Below, one piece after another: positions 23,587 to 37,600 of a stretch of DNA of 64,000 nt (position 1 is its first letter; each line of letters starts with the position of its first letter). The notes beneath the pieces are model-generated. The model was not told where the DNA came from, did not search any database, and was given only the letters and a program-made list of their open reading frames with translations. The position numbers were made by a program, and so were the translations under genes. The DNA is from Gibbula magus (lineage: Eukaryota > Mollusca > Gastropoda > Trochida > Trochidae): positions 85,768,134 to 85,832,133 of the forward strand of contig OW388293.1 of assembly GCA_936450465.1 (NCBI GenBank), in the 5' to 3' direction.

Positions 23587-26376
23587 GTGACTACCGCTGT
23601 TGGTTCGACTACTGCAGTGACTACCGCTGTTGGTTCGACTCCTACAGTGACTATCGCTGATGGGACGACTCATACAGTGACTGCTGCTGTTAGTTCGACT
23701 CCTACAGTGACTACCACTGTTTGTTCGACTACTTCAGTGACCGGTACCGCTGTTGCTGCGACTCCTACAGTGACTACCGATATTGGTTCGACTCCTCCAT
23801 TGAACATTGATGTTGGGACGACACCTACACTGACTACCGCTGTTGGGACGACTCCTACAGTGACTACCGCTGTTGGTTCGACTCATACATTCACAATCGA
23901 TGTTGGGACGACTCCTACAGTGACTACCGCTGTTGCTGCGACTCCTACAGTGACTACCGATATTGGTTCGACTCCTCCATTGAACATTGATGTTGGGACG
24001 ACACCTACACTGACTACCGCTGTTGGGACGACTCCTACAGTGACTACCGCTGTTGGTTCGACTCATACATTCACAATCGATGTTGGGACGACTCCTACAG
24101 TGACTACCGCTGTTGGTTCGACTCTTTCAGTGACTACTGATGTTGGTTCGCCTCCTACATTGAAAATTGATGTTGGGACGACCCCTACAGTGACTACCGC
24201 TGTTGGGACGACTCCTAGTGTGACTACCACTGTTGGGACGACTCCTACAGTGAATACCGCTGTTGGGACGACACCTACATTGACTACCGATATTGGTTCG
24301 ACTCCTACATTGACAATTGATGTTGGGACGACCCCTACACTGACTACCGCTGTTGGGACGATTCCTACAGTGACTACCGCTGTTGGTTCGACTCATACAT
24401 TCACAATCGATGTTGGGACGACTCCTACAGTGACTACCGCTGTTGGTTCGACTCTTACAGTGACTACTGATGTTGGTTCGCCTCCTACATTGAAAATTGA
24501 TGTTGGGACGACCCCTACAGTGACTACCGCAGTTGCGATGACTCCTAGTGTGACTACCACTGTTGGGACGACCCCTACAGTGAATACCGATGCAGGGACG
24601 ACTCATACAGTGACTACCGCTGTTGGGACGACTCCTACGTTCACAATCGATGTTGGTTCGATTCCTACAGTGACTACCGCTGTTGGTTCGACTCCTACAT
24701 TGATTACCGCTGTTGGGACGACTCCTACAGTGGCTACTTTTGTTGGTTCGACTCCTTCATTGACACTCGATGTTGGTTCGACTCTTACAGAGACTATCGT
24801 TGTTTGTTAGACTCCTACAATGACTACCGCTGTTGGTTCGACTCCTACATTCACAATCGATGTTGGGACGACCCCTACAGTGACTACCGCTGTTGCGACG
24901 ACTCCTACAGTGAATATCGATGCAGAAACTACTCATACAGTGACTACCGCTGTTGGGACGATTCCTACAGTGACTACCGCTGTTGGTTCGACTCATACAT
25001 TCACAATCGATGTTGGGACGAATCCTACAGTGACTACCGCTGTTGGTTCGACTCTTACAGTGACTACTGATGTTGGTTCGCCTCCTACATTGAAAATTGA
25101 TGTTGGGACGACCCCTACATTGACTACCGCAGTTGCGATGACTCCTAGTGTGACTACCACTGTTGGGACGACTCCTACAGTGAATACCGCTGTTGGGACG
25201 ACACCTACAGTGACTACCGATGCAGGGACGACTCATACAGTGACTACCGCTGTTGGGACGACTCCTACGTTCACAATCGATGTTGGTTCGATTCCTACAG
25301 TGACTACCGCTGTTGGTTCGACTCCTACATTGATTACCGCTGTTGGGACGACTCCTACAGTGGCTACTTTTGTTGGTTCGACTCCTTCATTGACACTCGA
25401 TGTTGGTTCGACTCTTACAGAGACTATCGTTGTTTGTTAGACTCCTACAATGACTACCGCTGTTGGTTCGACTCCTACATTCACAATCGATGTTGGGACG
25501 ACCCCTACAGTGACTACCGCTGTTGCGACGACTCCTACAGTGAATATCGATGCAGAAACTACTCATACAGTGACTACCGCTGTTGGGACGATTCCTACAG
25601 TGACTACCGCTGTTGGTTCGACTCATACATTGACAATCGATGTCGGGACGACTCCTACAGTGAATACCTCTGTTGGTTCGACTCTTACAGTGACTACTGA
25701 TGTTGGTTCGCCTCCTACATTGAAAATTGATGTTGGGACGACCCCTACAGTGACTACCGCAGTTGCGATGACTCCTAGTGTGACTACCACTGTTGGGACG
25801 ACTCCTACAGTGAATACCGCTGTTGGGACGACTCCTACGTTCACAATCGATGTTGGTTCGATTCCTACAGTGACTACCGCTGTTGGTTCGACTCCTACAT
25901 TGATTACCGCTGTTGGGACGACTCCTACAGTGGCTACTTTTGTTGGTTCGACTCCTTCATTGACACTCGATGTTGGTTCGACTCTTACAGAGACTATCGT
26001 TGTTTGTTAGACTCCTACAATGACTACCGCTGTTGGTTCGACTCCTACATTCACAATCGATGTTGGGACGACCCCTACAGTGACTACCGCTGTTGCGACG
26101 ACTCCTACAGTGAATATCGATGCAGAAACTACTCATACAGTGACTACCGCTGTTGCGACGACTCCTACAGTGAATATCGATGCAGAAACTACTCATACAG
26201 TGACTACCGCTTTTGGGACGACTCCTACAGTGACTACTTTTGTTGGTTCGACTCCTACATTGACAATCGATGTTGGTTCGACTCTTACAGAGACTAGCGA
26301 TGCTGGGACGACTCTTACAGTGGTTACCGCTGCTGGGACGACTCCTACGGTGACTATAGGTGCCGGTAGGAGTTGA
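23587..26376 (+). repeat. 30-bp minisatellite encoding Thr/Val/Gly decapeptides, with repeated TAG stops
   Basis: About 93 units of 30 bp give a decapeptide like TPTVTTAVGT in one plus frame. The frame never shifts over 2.8 kb but is cut by TAG at 24808-24810, 25438-25440 and 26008-26010, each after TIVVC. The segment from one stop to the next (630 then 570 bp) is a higher-order copy, so a single nonsense unit was amplified with its neighbours. There is no ATG at the front: a TAA sits at 23584-23586 and the frame begins with GTG. Minus frames are also open for up to 159 codons. A mucin-like exon with an unseen acceptor cannot be excluded, but the repeated stops favour a non-coding array or a dead mucin-type exon. 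Confidence 0.85.
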
Positions 26377-28680
26377 CAGAGATTCAACGAAGTCTTTGTG
26401 AGTTAATGATGGGTAAACAGTGCGTTGAAAGTCCTGTTCGTTTAATGATACGCGCATGATATTTACAACACAGGATCCATTTATGTTTTGTTTGAAAGTC
26501 GACCCAATTTGCATGTGTGTAGTGTCATCTCATTCGTTGTGTTACAAACACTGATAAGCTGTTCTCGGAGGACCGGACCCATTTGCATGAGTGTAACGCT
26601 TGGTTTGCCGTGTGGACAATCATATTACGCATTTCACTCAAACCGATATGGCACAGGAATTTGTTTGCACAATGGATGTTCATTGCTGCTTTAACGATGG
26701 TTCTGTTCTCTGTTTACCTCTCCTGATTGTAGCCAGTCAGACGGTATCCTCCGGGGGACTCTCCTAACGTCTGGTGCGACTGACCCTGTCCGTGGAGCTA
26801 TTCTGGATGCAATTTAAGCAGATAAGGTTCTCTTATAAAATAAGCAATGCGCTAACAATGAAATGACGCAGGCGGTATTGTTCGATTATTGTGTTCACGG
26901 TTTCTAGTATTTCAACCTCATAAAGTACGCAAGTGAAGGGGCACCCGGGTAGCGCGGCAGGCTATTCATGATGGACGGGCAACAGCGTCTTCATTTAAAC
27001 GAAATTATCAAATATAATCAACGTATGATATATCTCCCGATAGAATTACGAAGTAATAACTATTTCCAGAAATATAGATGTAATGTATAAGAGGAAGAGA
27101 AAGTTGAACCATTTAACAATAGTCAGTTACTTTACCACACTGATTAGTTCTCCTTCAAGTACATATCTCACGTTTATGGGTTCCCGTGAATACAGTGGTT
27201 CTAGCAAATCATAAAGGTGGTTACTATTGAAAAGGAAAACGCAACGAGAGCAGCCTAGATGTGTTTGAACAGGAGACGAGGTCCACTGCAGCAGTGATGT
27301 ATTTGTTCCCTCCCCAAACAGACAGTGCGACCCATCACAGACAGTTATATAGTTCCATTATCGGGCCGCACACAGCGCCTCTCGATGACCCTTTGTAATA
27401 GATGATAAAATCAATGTAGATCTGTCCCATTCTAAAATGGTCCTGCATCCTATGCAAACTTCAACCCTGCCCTAACATAAGAGCTATTTCTTCTAGATTG
27501 CCTTCGCTCTAGTTCAAACATCAATTCCGTACTTAATTTAATGAATCATTCCTGGCTTCGTACCAATAATGCGAAAATAATCGTCATCCCTTGCTTGACT
27601 TATCAGTTAAATCGGAAATACTTCACTTAGGACCGACATTAAATGTAGGTGTCCCGGAAACGTTCGCCAGAGCAGAGGTCGTAAATCGGACGGACGGGGC
27701 TGGAGGGGTCACCCGCTCGTCTCCCTGCGCTAAGTAAGTCATTCGGAAATAAACCGTCTAGTGGCCAGAACGTTTAACAAAATGAATCGCGGCACATTTG
27801 ATTTGTGCGCATTAATTTCTTCAATAGGTTGATGCTAGTTATTTCTCTACAGTCTGTCTGTTGATCGTTGCGTGTTGTGTGGTGAGTGCTCAATCGATTA
27901 TAAATGTGCTCCGTCTTTGGGGATAATTCCAATTTATGTCTCCAATTTTCCTCGAGAAAATTCCCAAATGGGAAAGCTAATATTATCAGTGTCGCATGGC
28001 AACTATTGTATTAATTAAATGCTATAGCAACCCTAATGTTACGTTTACCGCACGTGCTTGTAACCACAAAACTAGTGTTTTTCTGCCTCATTATATTACA
28101 TTAAGGGCTGCACATACGCGAAAGTAAACATGGATAAAAATGTCGTGTTTAAATCCCGTTAATGTGATTGCGTCTCCCCTCTCGGTGCATTAAGAGTTTT
28201 CATTTGCTGGTTGTATGGATTTCGCTTGGAAGCAAAAGTGTTTTGATAGATATCGAAAAAAGAACGTGACATGCTCAAACACAGTTTAATGAAGCAGGGC
28301 GAGAGTGTGATAGACAGGACTTGTTCTCCACATCAACACGTGCCTCGTCCAATCATCGGCAAATAAGCGACATTTGCTGATCTCCACGTACATCACTGCT
28401 TGGGAACAATCAACCTAAATGTTCACCAATCTTTGGTATAAAGGGTCATAGATGGTTAAAAGTTATGTATCTTGATATACAGCGTTCACAATAAACACAT
28501 TTATATCGATAGGCTTTGATCTCTGGGATGACAAGTCAAGATGTGATCAACAATGTTCAATTTACGTAATTGTATTATGTAATAATTTTAACAGAATATT
28601 TAATCCTGTCATAAGAGGTATACCTTCATACATGCATTATCTCACAATGTGTTTAATCAGAGATCGGAGCACCCTGTCTC
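26377..28680. other. Non-repetitive sequence between two large arrays
   Basis: GC is moderate and the sequence looks unique, with GC-richer stretches near 26940-26980 and 27640-27760. Two ATTTGCAT octamers lie at 26507-26514 and 26581-26588. No exon could be defended. A CTAAGTAAGTC donor-like sequence lies near 27730 without a convincing upstream frame. Confidence 0.35.
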
Positions 28681-31600
28681 ATCAATGTGACAGTACCGAC
28701 AATATCAATGTGACAGTACCGACCAAATTAATGTGACAGTACCGACCATGTCAATGTTACAGTACCGACCATATCAGTGTGACAGTACCGACCATATCAG
28801 TGTTACAGTACCGACCATATCAATGTTACAGTACCGACCATATCAGTGTTACAGTACCGGTTATATCAATGTTACAGTTCCGATCATATCAATGTGACAG
28901 TACCGATTATATCAATCTTACAGTACCGACCATATCAATCCTACAGTACCGACCATATCAATGTGACAGTACCGACCATATCAATGTTACAGTACCGATC
29001 ATATCAATGTTACAGTACCGATCATATCAATGTAACTGTACCGACCATATCAATGTTACAGTACCGACCATATCAATGTGACAGTACCGACCATATCAAT
29101 GATACAGTACCGATCATATCAATGTTACAGTACCGATCATATCAATGTGACAGTACCGACCACATCAGTGTTACAGTACCGATCATATCAGTGTTACAGT
29201 ACCGATCATATCAATGTGACAGTACCGATCATATCAATGTTACAGTACCGATCATATCAATGTGGCAGTACCGACCATATCAATGTGACAGTACCGACTA
29301 TATCTATGTGACAGTACCGACCATCTCATTGTTACAGTACCGAGCATACCAATCTTACAGGACCGATTATATCAATGTGACAATACCGATTATATCAATG
29401 TGACAGTACCGACCATCTCAATCTTACAGTACCGATCAAATCAATCTTACAATACCGACCATATCAATCTTACAGTACCGACCATATCAATCTTACAGTA
29501 CCGACCATATCAATGTTACAGTACCGATTATATCGATGTGACAGTACCGATTATATCAATGTGACAGTACCGACCATCTCAATGTCACAATAACGATTAT
29601 ATCAATGTGACAGTACCGACCATCTCAATGTCACAGTAACGATTATATCAATGTTACAGTACCGACCATATCAATGTGACAGTACCGATTATATCAATGT
29701 AACAGTACCGACCATATCAATGTTACAGTACCGACCATCTCATTGTTACAGTGCCGACCATACCAATCTTACAGTACCGATTATATCAATGTGACAGTAC
29801 CGATTATATCAATGTGACAGTACCGACCATCTCAATCTAACAGTACCGACCATATCAATCTTACAGTACCGACCATATCAATGTAACAGTACCGATCATA
29901 TCAATGTAACAGTACCGATCATATCAATGTGACAGTACCGACCATATCAATGTTACAGTACCGACCATCTCAATCTTACAGTACCGACCATATCAGTGTT
30001 ACAGTACCGATCATATCAATGTTACAGTACCGACCATATCGATCTTGCAGTACCGATCATATCAATGTAACAGTACCGATCATATCAGTGTTACAGTACC
30101 GACCATATCAATGTTACAGTACCGACCATATCGATCTTGCAGTACCGATCATATCAATGTAACAGTACCGATCATATCAGTGTTACAGTACCGACCATAT
30201 CAATGTTACAGTACCGACCATATCAATGTTACAGTACCGATCATATCAGTGTTACAGTACCGACCATATCAATGTTACAGTACCGACCATAGCAGTGTTA
30301 CAGTACCGATCATATCAGTGTTACAGTACCGACCATATCAATGTTACAGTACCGACCATATCAATGTTACAGTACCGATCATATCAGTGATACAGTACCG
30401 ACCATATCAATGTTACAGTACCGACCATATCAGTGTTACAGTACCGATCATATCAATGTTACAGTACCGATCATATCAATGTGACAGTAGCGATTATATC
30501 AGTGTTACAGTACCGATCATATCAATGTTACAGTACAGACCATCTCAATCTTACAGTACCGACCATTTCAATCCTACAGTACCGACCATCTCAATGTTAC
30601 AGTACCGACCATATCAGTGTTACAGTACCGACCATATCAATGTTACAGTACCGATCATATCAATGTTACAGTACCGACCATATCAGTGTTACAGTACCGA
30701 CCATTTCAATCCTACAGTACCGACCATCTCAATGTGACAGTACCGATCACATCAGTGTTACAGTACCGATCATATCAATGTTACAGTACCGATCATATCA
30801 ATGTTACAGTACCGATCATATCAATGTGACAGTACCGATCATGTCAATGTTACAGTACCGACCATATCAATGTTACAGTACCGATCATATCAATGTTACA
30901 GTACCGATCATATCAATGTGACAGTACCGACCATCTCAATCTTAAAGTACCGATCATATCAATCCTACAGTACCGACCAGATCAATCCTACAGTACCGAC
31001 CATATCAATGTGACAGTACCGACCATATCAATGATACAGTACCGATCATATCAATGTTACAATACCGATCATATCAATGTGACAGTACCGACCACATCAG
31101 TGTTACAGTACCGATCATATCAGTGTTACAGTACCGATCATATCAATGTGACAGTACCGATCATATCAATGTTACAGTACCGATCATATCAATGTGACAG
31201 TACCGACCGTATCAATGTGACAGTACCGACTATATCTATGTGACAGTACCGACCATCTCATTGTTACAGTACCGAGCATACCAATCTTACAGGACCGATT
31301 ATATCAATGTGACAATACCGATTATATCAATGTGACAGTACCGACCATCTCAATCTTACAGTACCGATCAAATCAATCTTACAGTACTGACCATCTCAAT
31401 GTCACAGTAACGATTATATCAATGTTACAGTACCGACCATATCAATGTGACAGTACCGATTATATCAATGTAACAGTACCGACCATATCAATGTTACAGT
31501 ACCGACCATCTCATTGTTACAGTGCCGACCATACCAATCTTACAGTACCGATTATATCAATGTGACAGTACCGATTATATCAATGTGACAGTACCGACCA

Positions 31601-34600
31601 TCTCAATCTAACAGTACCGACCATATCAATCTTACAGTACCGACCATATCAATGTAACAGTACCGATCATATCAATGTAACAGTACCGATCATATCAATG
31701 TGACAGTACCGACCATATCAATGTTACAGTACCGACCATCTCAATCTTACAGTACCGACCATATCAGTGTTACAGTACCGATCATATCAATGTTACAGTA
31801 CCGACCATATCGATCTTGCAGTACCGATCATATCAATGTAACAGTACCGATCATATCAGTGTTACAGTACCGACCATATCAATGTTACAGTACCGACCAT
31901 ATCGATCTTGCAGTACCGATCATATCAATGTAACCGTACCGATCATATCAGTGTTACAGTACCGACCATATCAATGTTACAGTACCGACCATATCAATGT
32001 TACAGTACCGATCATATCAGTGTTACAGTACCGACCATATCAATGTTACAGTACCGACCATAGCAGTGTTACAGTACCGATCATATCAGTGTTACAGTAC
32101 CGACCATATCAATGTTACAGTACCGACCATATCAATGTTACAGTACCGATCATATCAGTGATACAGTACCGACCATATCAATGTTACAGTACCGACCATA
32201 TCAGTGTTACAGTACCGATCATATCAATGTTACAGTACCGATCATATCAATGTGACAGTAGCGATTATATCAGTGTTACAGTACCGATCATATCAATGTT
32301 ACAGTACAGACCATCTCAATCTTACAGTACCGACCATTTCAATCCTACAGTACCGACCATCTCAATGTTACAGTACCGACCATATCAGTGTTACAGTACC
32401 GACCATATCAATGTTACAGTACCGATCATATCAATGTTACAGTACAGACCATATCAGTGTTACAGTACCGACCATTTCAATCCTACAGTACCGACCATCT
32501 CAATGTGACAGTACCGATCACATCAGTGTTACAGTACCGATCATATCAATGTTACAGTACCGATCATATCAATGTTACAGTACCGATCATATCAATGTGA
32601 CAGTACCGATCATGTCAATGTTACAGTACCGACCATATCAATGTTACAGTACCGATCATATCAATGTTACAGTACCGATCATATCAATGTGACAGTACCG
32701 ACCATCTCAATCTTAAAGTACCGATCATATCAATCCTACAGTACCGACCAGATCAATCCTACAGTACCGACCATATCAATGTGACAGTACCGACCATATC
32801 AATGATACAGTACCGATCATATCAATGTTACAATACCGATCATATCAATGTGACAGTACCGACCACATCAGTGTTACAGTACCGATCATATCAGTGTTAC
32901 AGTACCGATCATATCAATGTGACAGTACCGATCATATCAATGTTACAGTACCGATCATATCAATGTGACAGTACCGACCGTATCAATGTGACAGTACCGA
33001 CTATATCTATGTGACAGTACCGACCATCTCATTGTTACAGTACCGAGCATACCAATCTTACAGGACCGATTATATCAATGTGACAATACCGATTATATCA
33101 ATGTGACAGTACCGACCATCTCAATCTTACAGTACCGATCAAATCAATCTTACAGTACTGACCATATCAATCTTACAGTACCGACCATATCAATCTTACA
33201 GTACCGACCATATCAATGTTACAGTACCGATTATATCGATGTGACAGTACCGATTATATCAATGTGACAGTACCGACCATCTCAATGTCACAATAACGAT
33301 TATATCAATGTGACAGTACCGACCATCTCAATGTCACAGTAACGATTATATCAATGTGACAGTACCGACCATATCAATGTGACAGTACCGATTATATCAA
33401 TGTAACAGTACCGACCATATCAATGTTACAGTACCGACCATCTCATTGTTACAGTGCCGACCATACCAATCTTACAGTACCGATTATATCAATGTGACAG
33501 TACCGATTATATCAATGTGACAGTACCGACCATCTCAATCTTACAGTAACGACCATATCAATCTTACAGTACCGACCACATCAATGTAACAGTACCGATC
33601 ATATCAATGTAACAGTACCGATCATATCAATGTGACAGTACCGACCATATCAATGTTACAGTACCGACCATCTCAATCTTACAGTACCGACCATACCAGT
33701 GTTACAGTACCGATCATATCAATGTTACAGTACCGACCATATCGATCTTGCAGTACCGATCATATCAATGTAACAGTACCGATCATATCAGTGTTACAGT
33801 ACCGACCATATCAATGTAACAGTACCGACCATATCAATGTTACAGTACCGATCATATCAGTGTTACAGTACCGACCATATCAATGTTACAGTACCGACCA
33901 TAGCAATGTTAGAGTACCGATCATATCAGTGTTACAGTACCGACCATATCAATGTTACAGTACCGACCATATCAATGTTACAGTACCGATCATATCAGTG
34001 TTACAGTACCGACCATATCAATGTTACAGTACCGACCATATCAGTGTTACAGTACCGATCATATCAATGTTACAGTACCGATCATATCAATGTTTCAGTA
34101 CCGATTAAATCAGTGTTACAGTACCGATCATATCAATGTTACAGTACCGACCATCTCAATCTTACAGTACCGACCATTTCAATCCTACAGTACCGACCAT
34201 CTCAATGTTACAGTACCGATCATATCAATGTTACAGTACCGACCATATCAGTGTTACAGTACCGACCATTTCAACCCTACAGTACCGACCATCTCAATGT
34301 GACAGTACCGATCACATCAGTGTTACAGTACCGATCATATCAATGTTACAGTACCGATCATATCAATGTTACAGTACCGATCATATCAATGTGACAGTAC
34401 CGATCATGTCAATGTTACAGTACCGACCATATCAATGTTACAGTACCGATCATATCAATGTTACAGTACCGATCATATCAATGTGACAGTACCGACCATC
34501 TCAATCTTAAAGTACCGATCATATCAATCCTACAGTACCGACCAGATCAATCCTACAGTACCAACCATATCAATGTGACAGTACCGACCATATCAATGTG

Positions 34601-37600
34601 ACAGTACCGACCATATCAATGTGAAAGTACCGACCATCTCAATCTTACAGTACCGATCATATCAATGTGACAGTTCCGATCATATCAATGTTACAGTACC
34701 GACCATATCAGTGTTACAGTACCGACCATTTCAATCCTACAGTACCGACCATCTCAATGTGACAGTACCGATCACATCAGTGTTACAGTACCGATCATAT
34801 CAATGTTACTGTACCGATCATATCAATGTTACAGTACCGATCATATCAATGTGACAGTACCGATCATGTCAATGTTACAGTACCGACCATATCAACGTTA
34901 CAGTACCGATCATATCAATGTTACAGTACCGATCATATCAATGTGACAGTACCGACCATCTCAATCTTAAAGTACCGATCATATCAATCCTACAGTACCG
35001 ACCAGATCAATCCTACAGTACCGACCATATCAATGTGACAGTACCGACCATATCAATGTGACAGTACCGACCATATCAATGTGAAAGTACCGACCATCTC
35101 AATCTTACAGTACCGATCATATCAATGTGACAGTACCGATCATATCAATGTGACAGTACCGACCATATCAATGTGACAGTACCGACCATATCAATGTTAC
35201 AGTACCGACCATATCAATGTGACAGTACCGACCATCTCAATCTTAGAGTACCGATCATATCAATCCTACAGTACCGATCATGTCAATCCTACAGTACCGA
35301 CCATATCAATGTGACAGTACCGACCATATCAATGTGACAGTACCGACCATATCAATGTTACAGTACCGACCATATCAATGTTACAGTACCGATCATATCA
35401 ATGTAACAGTACCGACAATATCAGTGTTACAGTACCGATCATATCAATGTTATTGTACCGATCATATCAATGTTACAGTACCGATCATATCAATGTGACA
35501 GTACCGACCATATCAATGTGACAGTACCGGTTATATCAATATGACAGTACCGACCATATCAATGTGACAGTACCGACCATATCAATGTTACAGTACCGAC
35601 CATCTCATTGTTACAGTACCGACCATACCAATCTTACAGTACCGATTATATCAATGTGACAGTACCGATTATATCAATTTGACAGTACCGACCATATCAA
35701 TCTTACAGTACCGACCATATCAATGTTACAGTACCGATTATATCGATGTGACAGTAACGATTATATCAATGTGACAGTATCGACCTTCTCAATCTTACAG
35801 TACCGACCATATCAATCTTACAGTACCGACCATCTCAATGTTACAGTACCGACCATATCAATCTAACAGTACCGACCATCTCAATGTGACAATACCGACC
35901 ATATCAATGTTACAGTACCGACCATATCAACGTTACAGTACAGACCATATCAATGTTACAGTACCGACCATATCAATGTAACAGTACCGACCATATCAAT
36001 GAATCAGTACCGACCAAATCAATGTTACAGTACCGATCATATCAATGTAACAGTACCGACCATATCAGTGTTACAGTACCGACCAAATCAATGTAACAGT
36101 ACCGACCACATCAATGTTACAGTACCGACCATATCAATGTGACAGTACCGTTCATATCAATGTGACAGTACCGATCATATCAATGTTACAGTACCGACCA
36201 TATCAATGTAACAGTACCGACCATCTCAGTGTTACAGTATCGACCTTCTCAATCTTACAGTACCGACCATATCAATGTTACAGTACCGACCATATCAATG
36301 TAACAGTACCGACCATATCAGTGTTACAGTACCGACCATATCAATGTTACAGTACCGACCATATCAACGTAACAGTACCGACCATATCAGTGTTACAGTA
36401 CCGACCATATCAATGTAACAGTACCGACCATATCAATGTTACAGTACCGACCATATCAATGTTACAGTACCGACCATATCAATGAATCAGTACCGACCAT
36501 ATCAATGTTACAGTACCGATCATATCAATGTAACAGTACCGACCATATCAGTGTTACAGTACCGACCAAATCAATGTAACAGTACCGACCACATCAATGT
36601 TACAGTACCGACCATATCAATGTGACAGAACCGATCAAATCAATGTTACAGTACCGACCATATTAATTTTACAGTACCGATCATATCAATGTGACAATAC
36701 CGATAATATCAATATGACAGTACCGACCATATCAATCTGACAGTACCGTTCATATCAATGTTACAGGACCGACCATATCAATGTGACAGTACCGACCATA
36801 TCAATGTGACAGTACCAATCATATCAATGTGACTGTACCGACCATATCAATCTTACAGTACCGATCATATCAATGTGACAGTACCGATAATATCAATGTG
36901 ACAGTAACGACCATAGCAATCTTACAGTACCGATCATATCAATCTTACAGTACCGGTCATATAAATCTGACAGTACCGTTTATATCAATGTTACAGTACC
37001 GATCATATCAATGTAGTACCGACCATATCAGTGTTACAGTACCGATCATATCAATGTGACAGTACCGATCATATCAATGTTACAGTACCGACCATATCAA
37101 TGTTACAGTACCGATCATATCAATGTTACAGTACCGATCATATCAATATGACAGTACCGACCATTTCAATGTTACAGTACCGATCATATCAATCTTACAG
37201 TACCGGTCATATCAATCTGACAGTACCGTTCATGTCAATGTAACAGTACCGATCATATTAATGTTACAGTACCGACCATATCAATGTTACAGTACCGACC
37301 ATATCAATGTAACAGTACCGACCATATCAATGTGACAGTACCGACCATATCAATGTGACAGTACCGATCATATCAATGTGACAGTACCGATCATATCAAT
37401 CTGACAGTACCAATCATATCAATCTTACAGAACCGATCATATCAATGTTACAGTACCGATCATATCAACCTGACAGTACCGATCATATCAATTTGACAGT
37501 ACCGATCATATCAATGTTACGGTACCGACCATATCAATGTGACAGTACCGACCATATCAATGTGACAGTACCGACCATATCAATGTGACAGTACCGATCA

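Noticed and set aside
23587..24810. 407-codon ORF as a complete mucin-like gene
   Set aside because: It begins with GTG right after a TAA, ends at a stop that is itself repeated, and has no visible signal peptide or flanking exon.
23734..25626. Minus-strand Ser/Arg/Cys-rich ORFs of 79-159 codons in the 30-bp array
   Set aside because: They mirror the plus-strand repeat; with a 30-bp period any stop-free unit gives a long frame on either strand.
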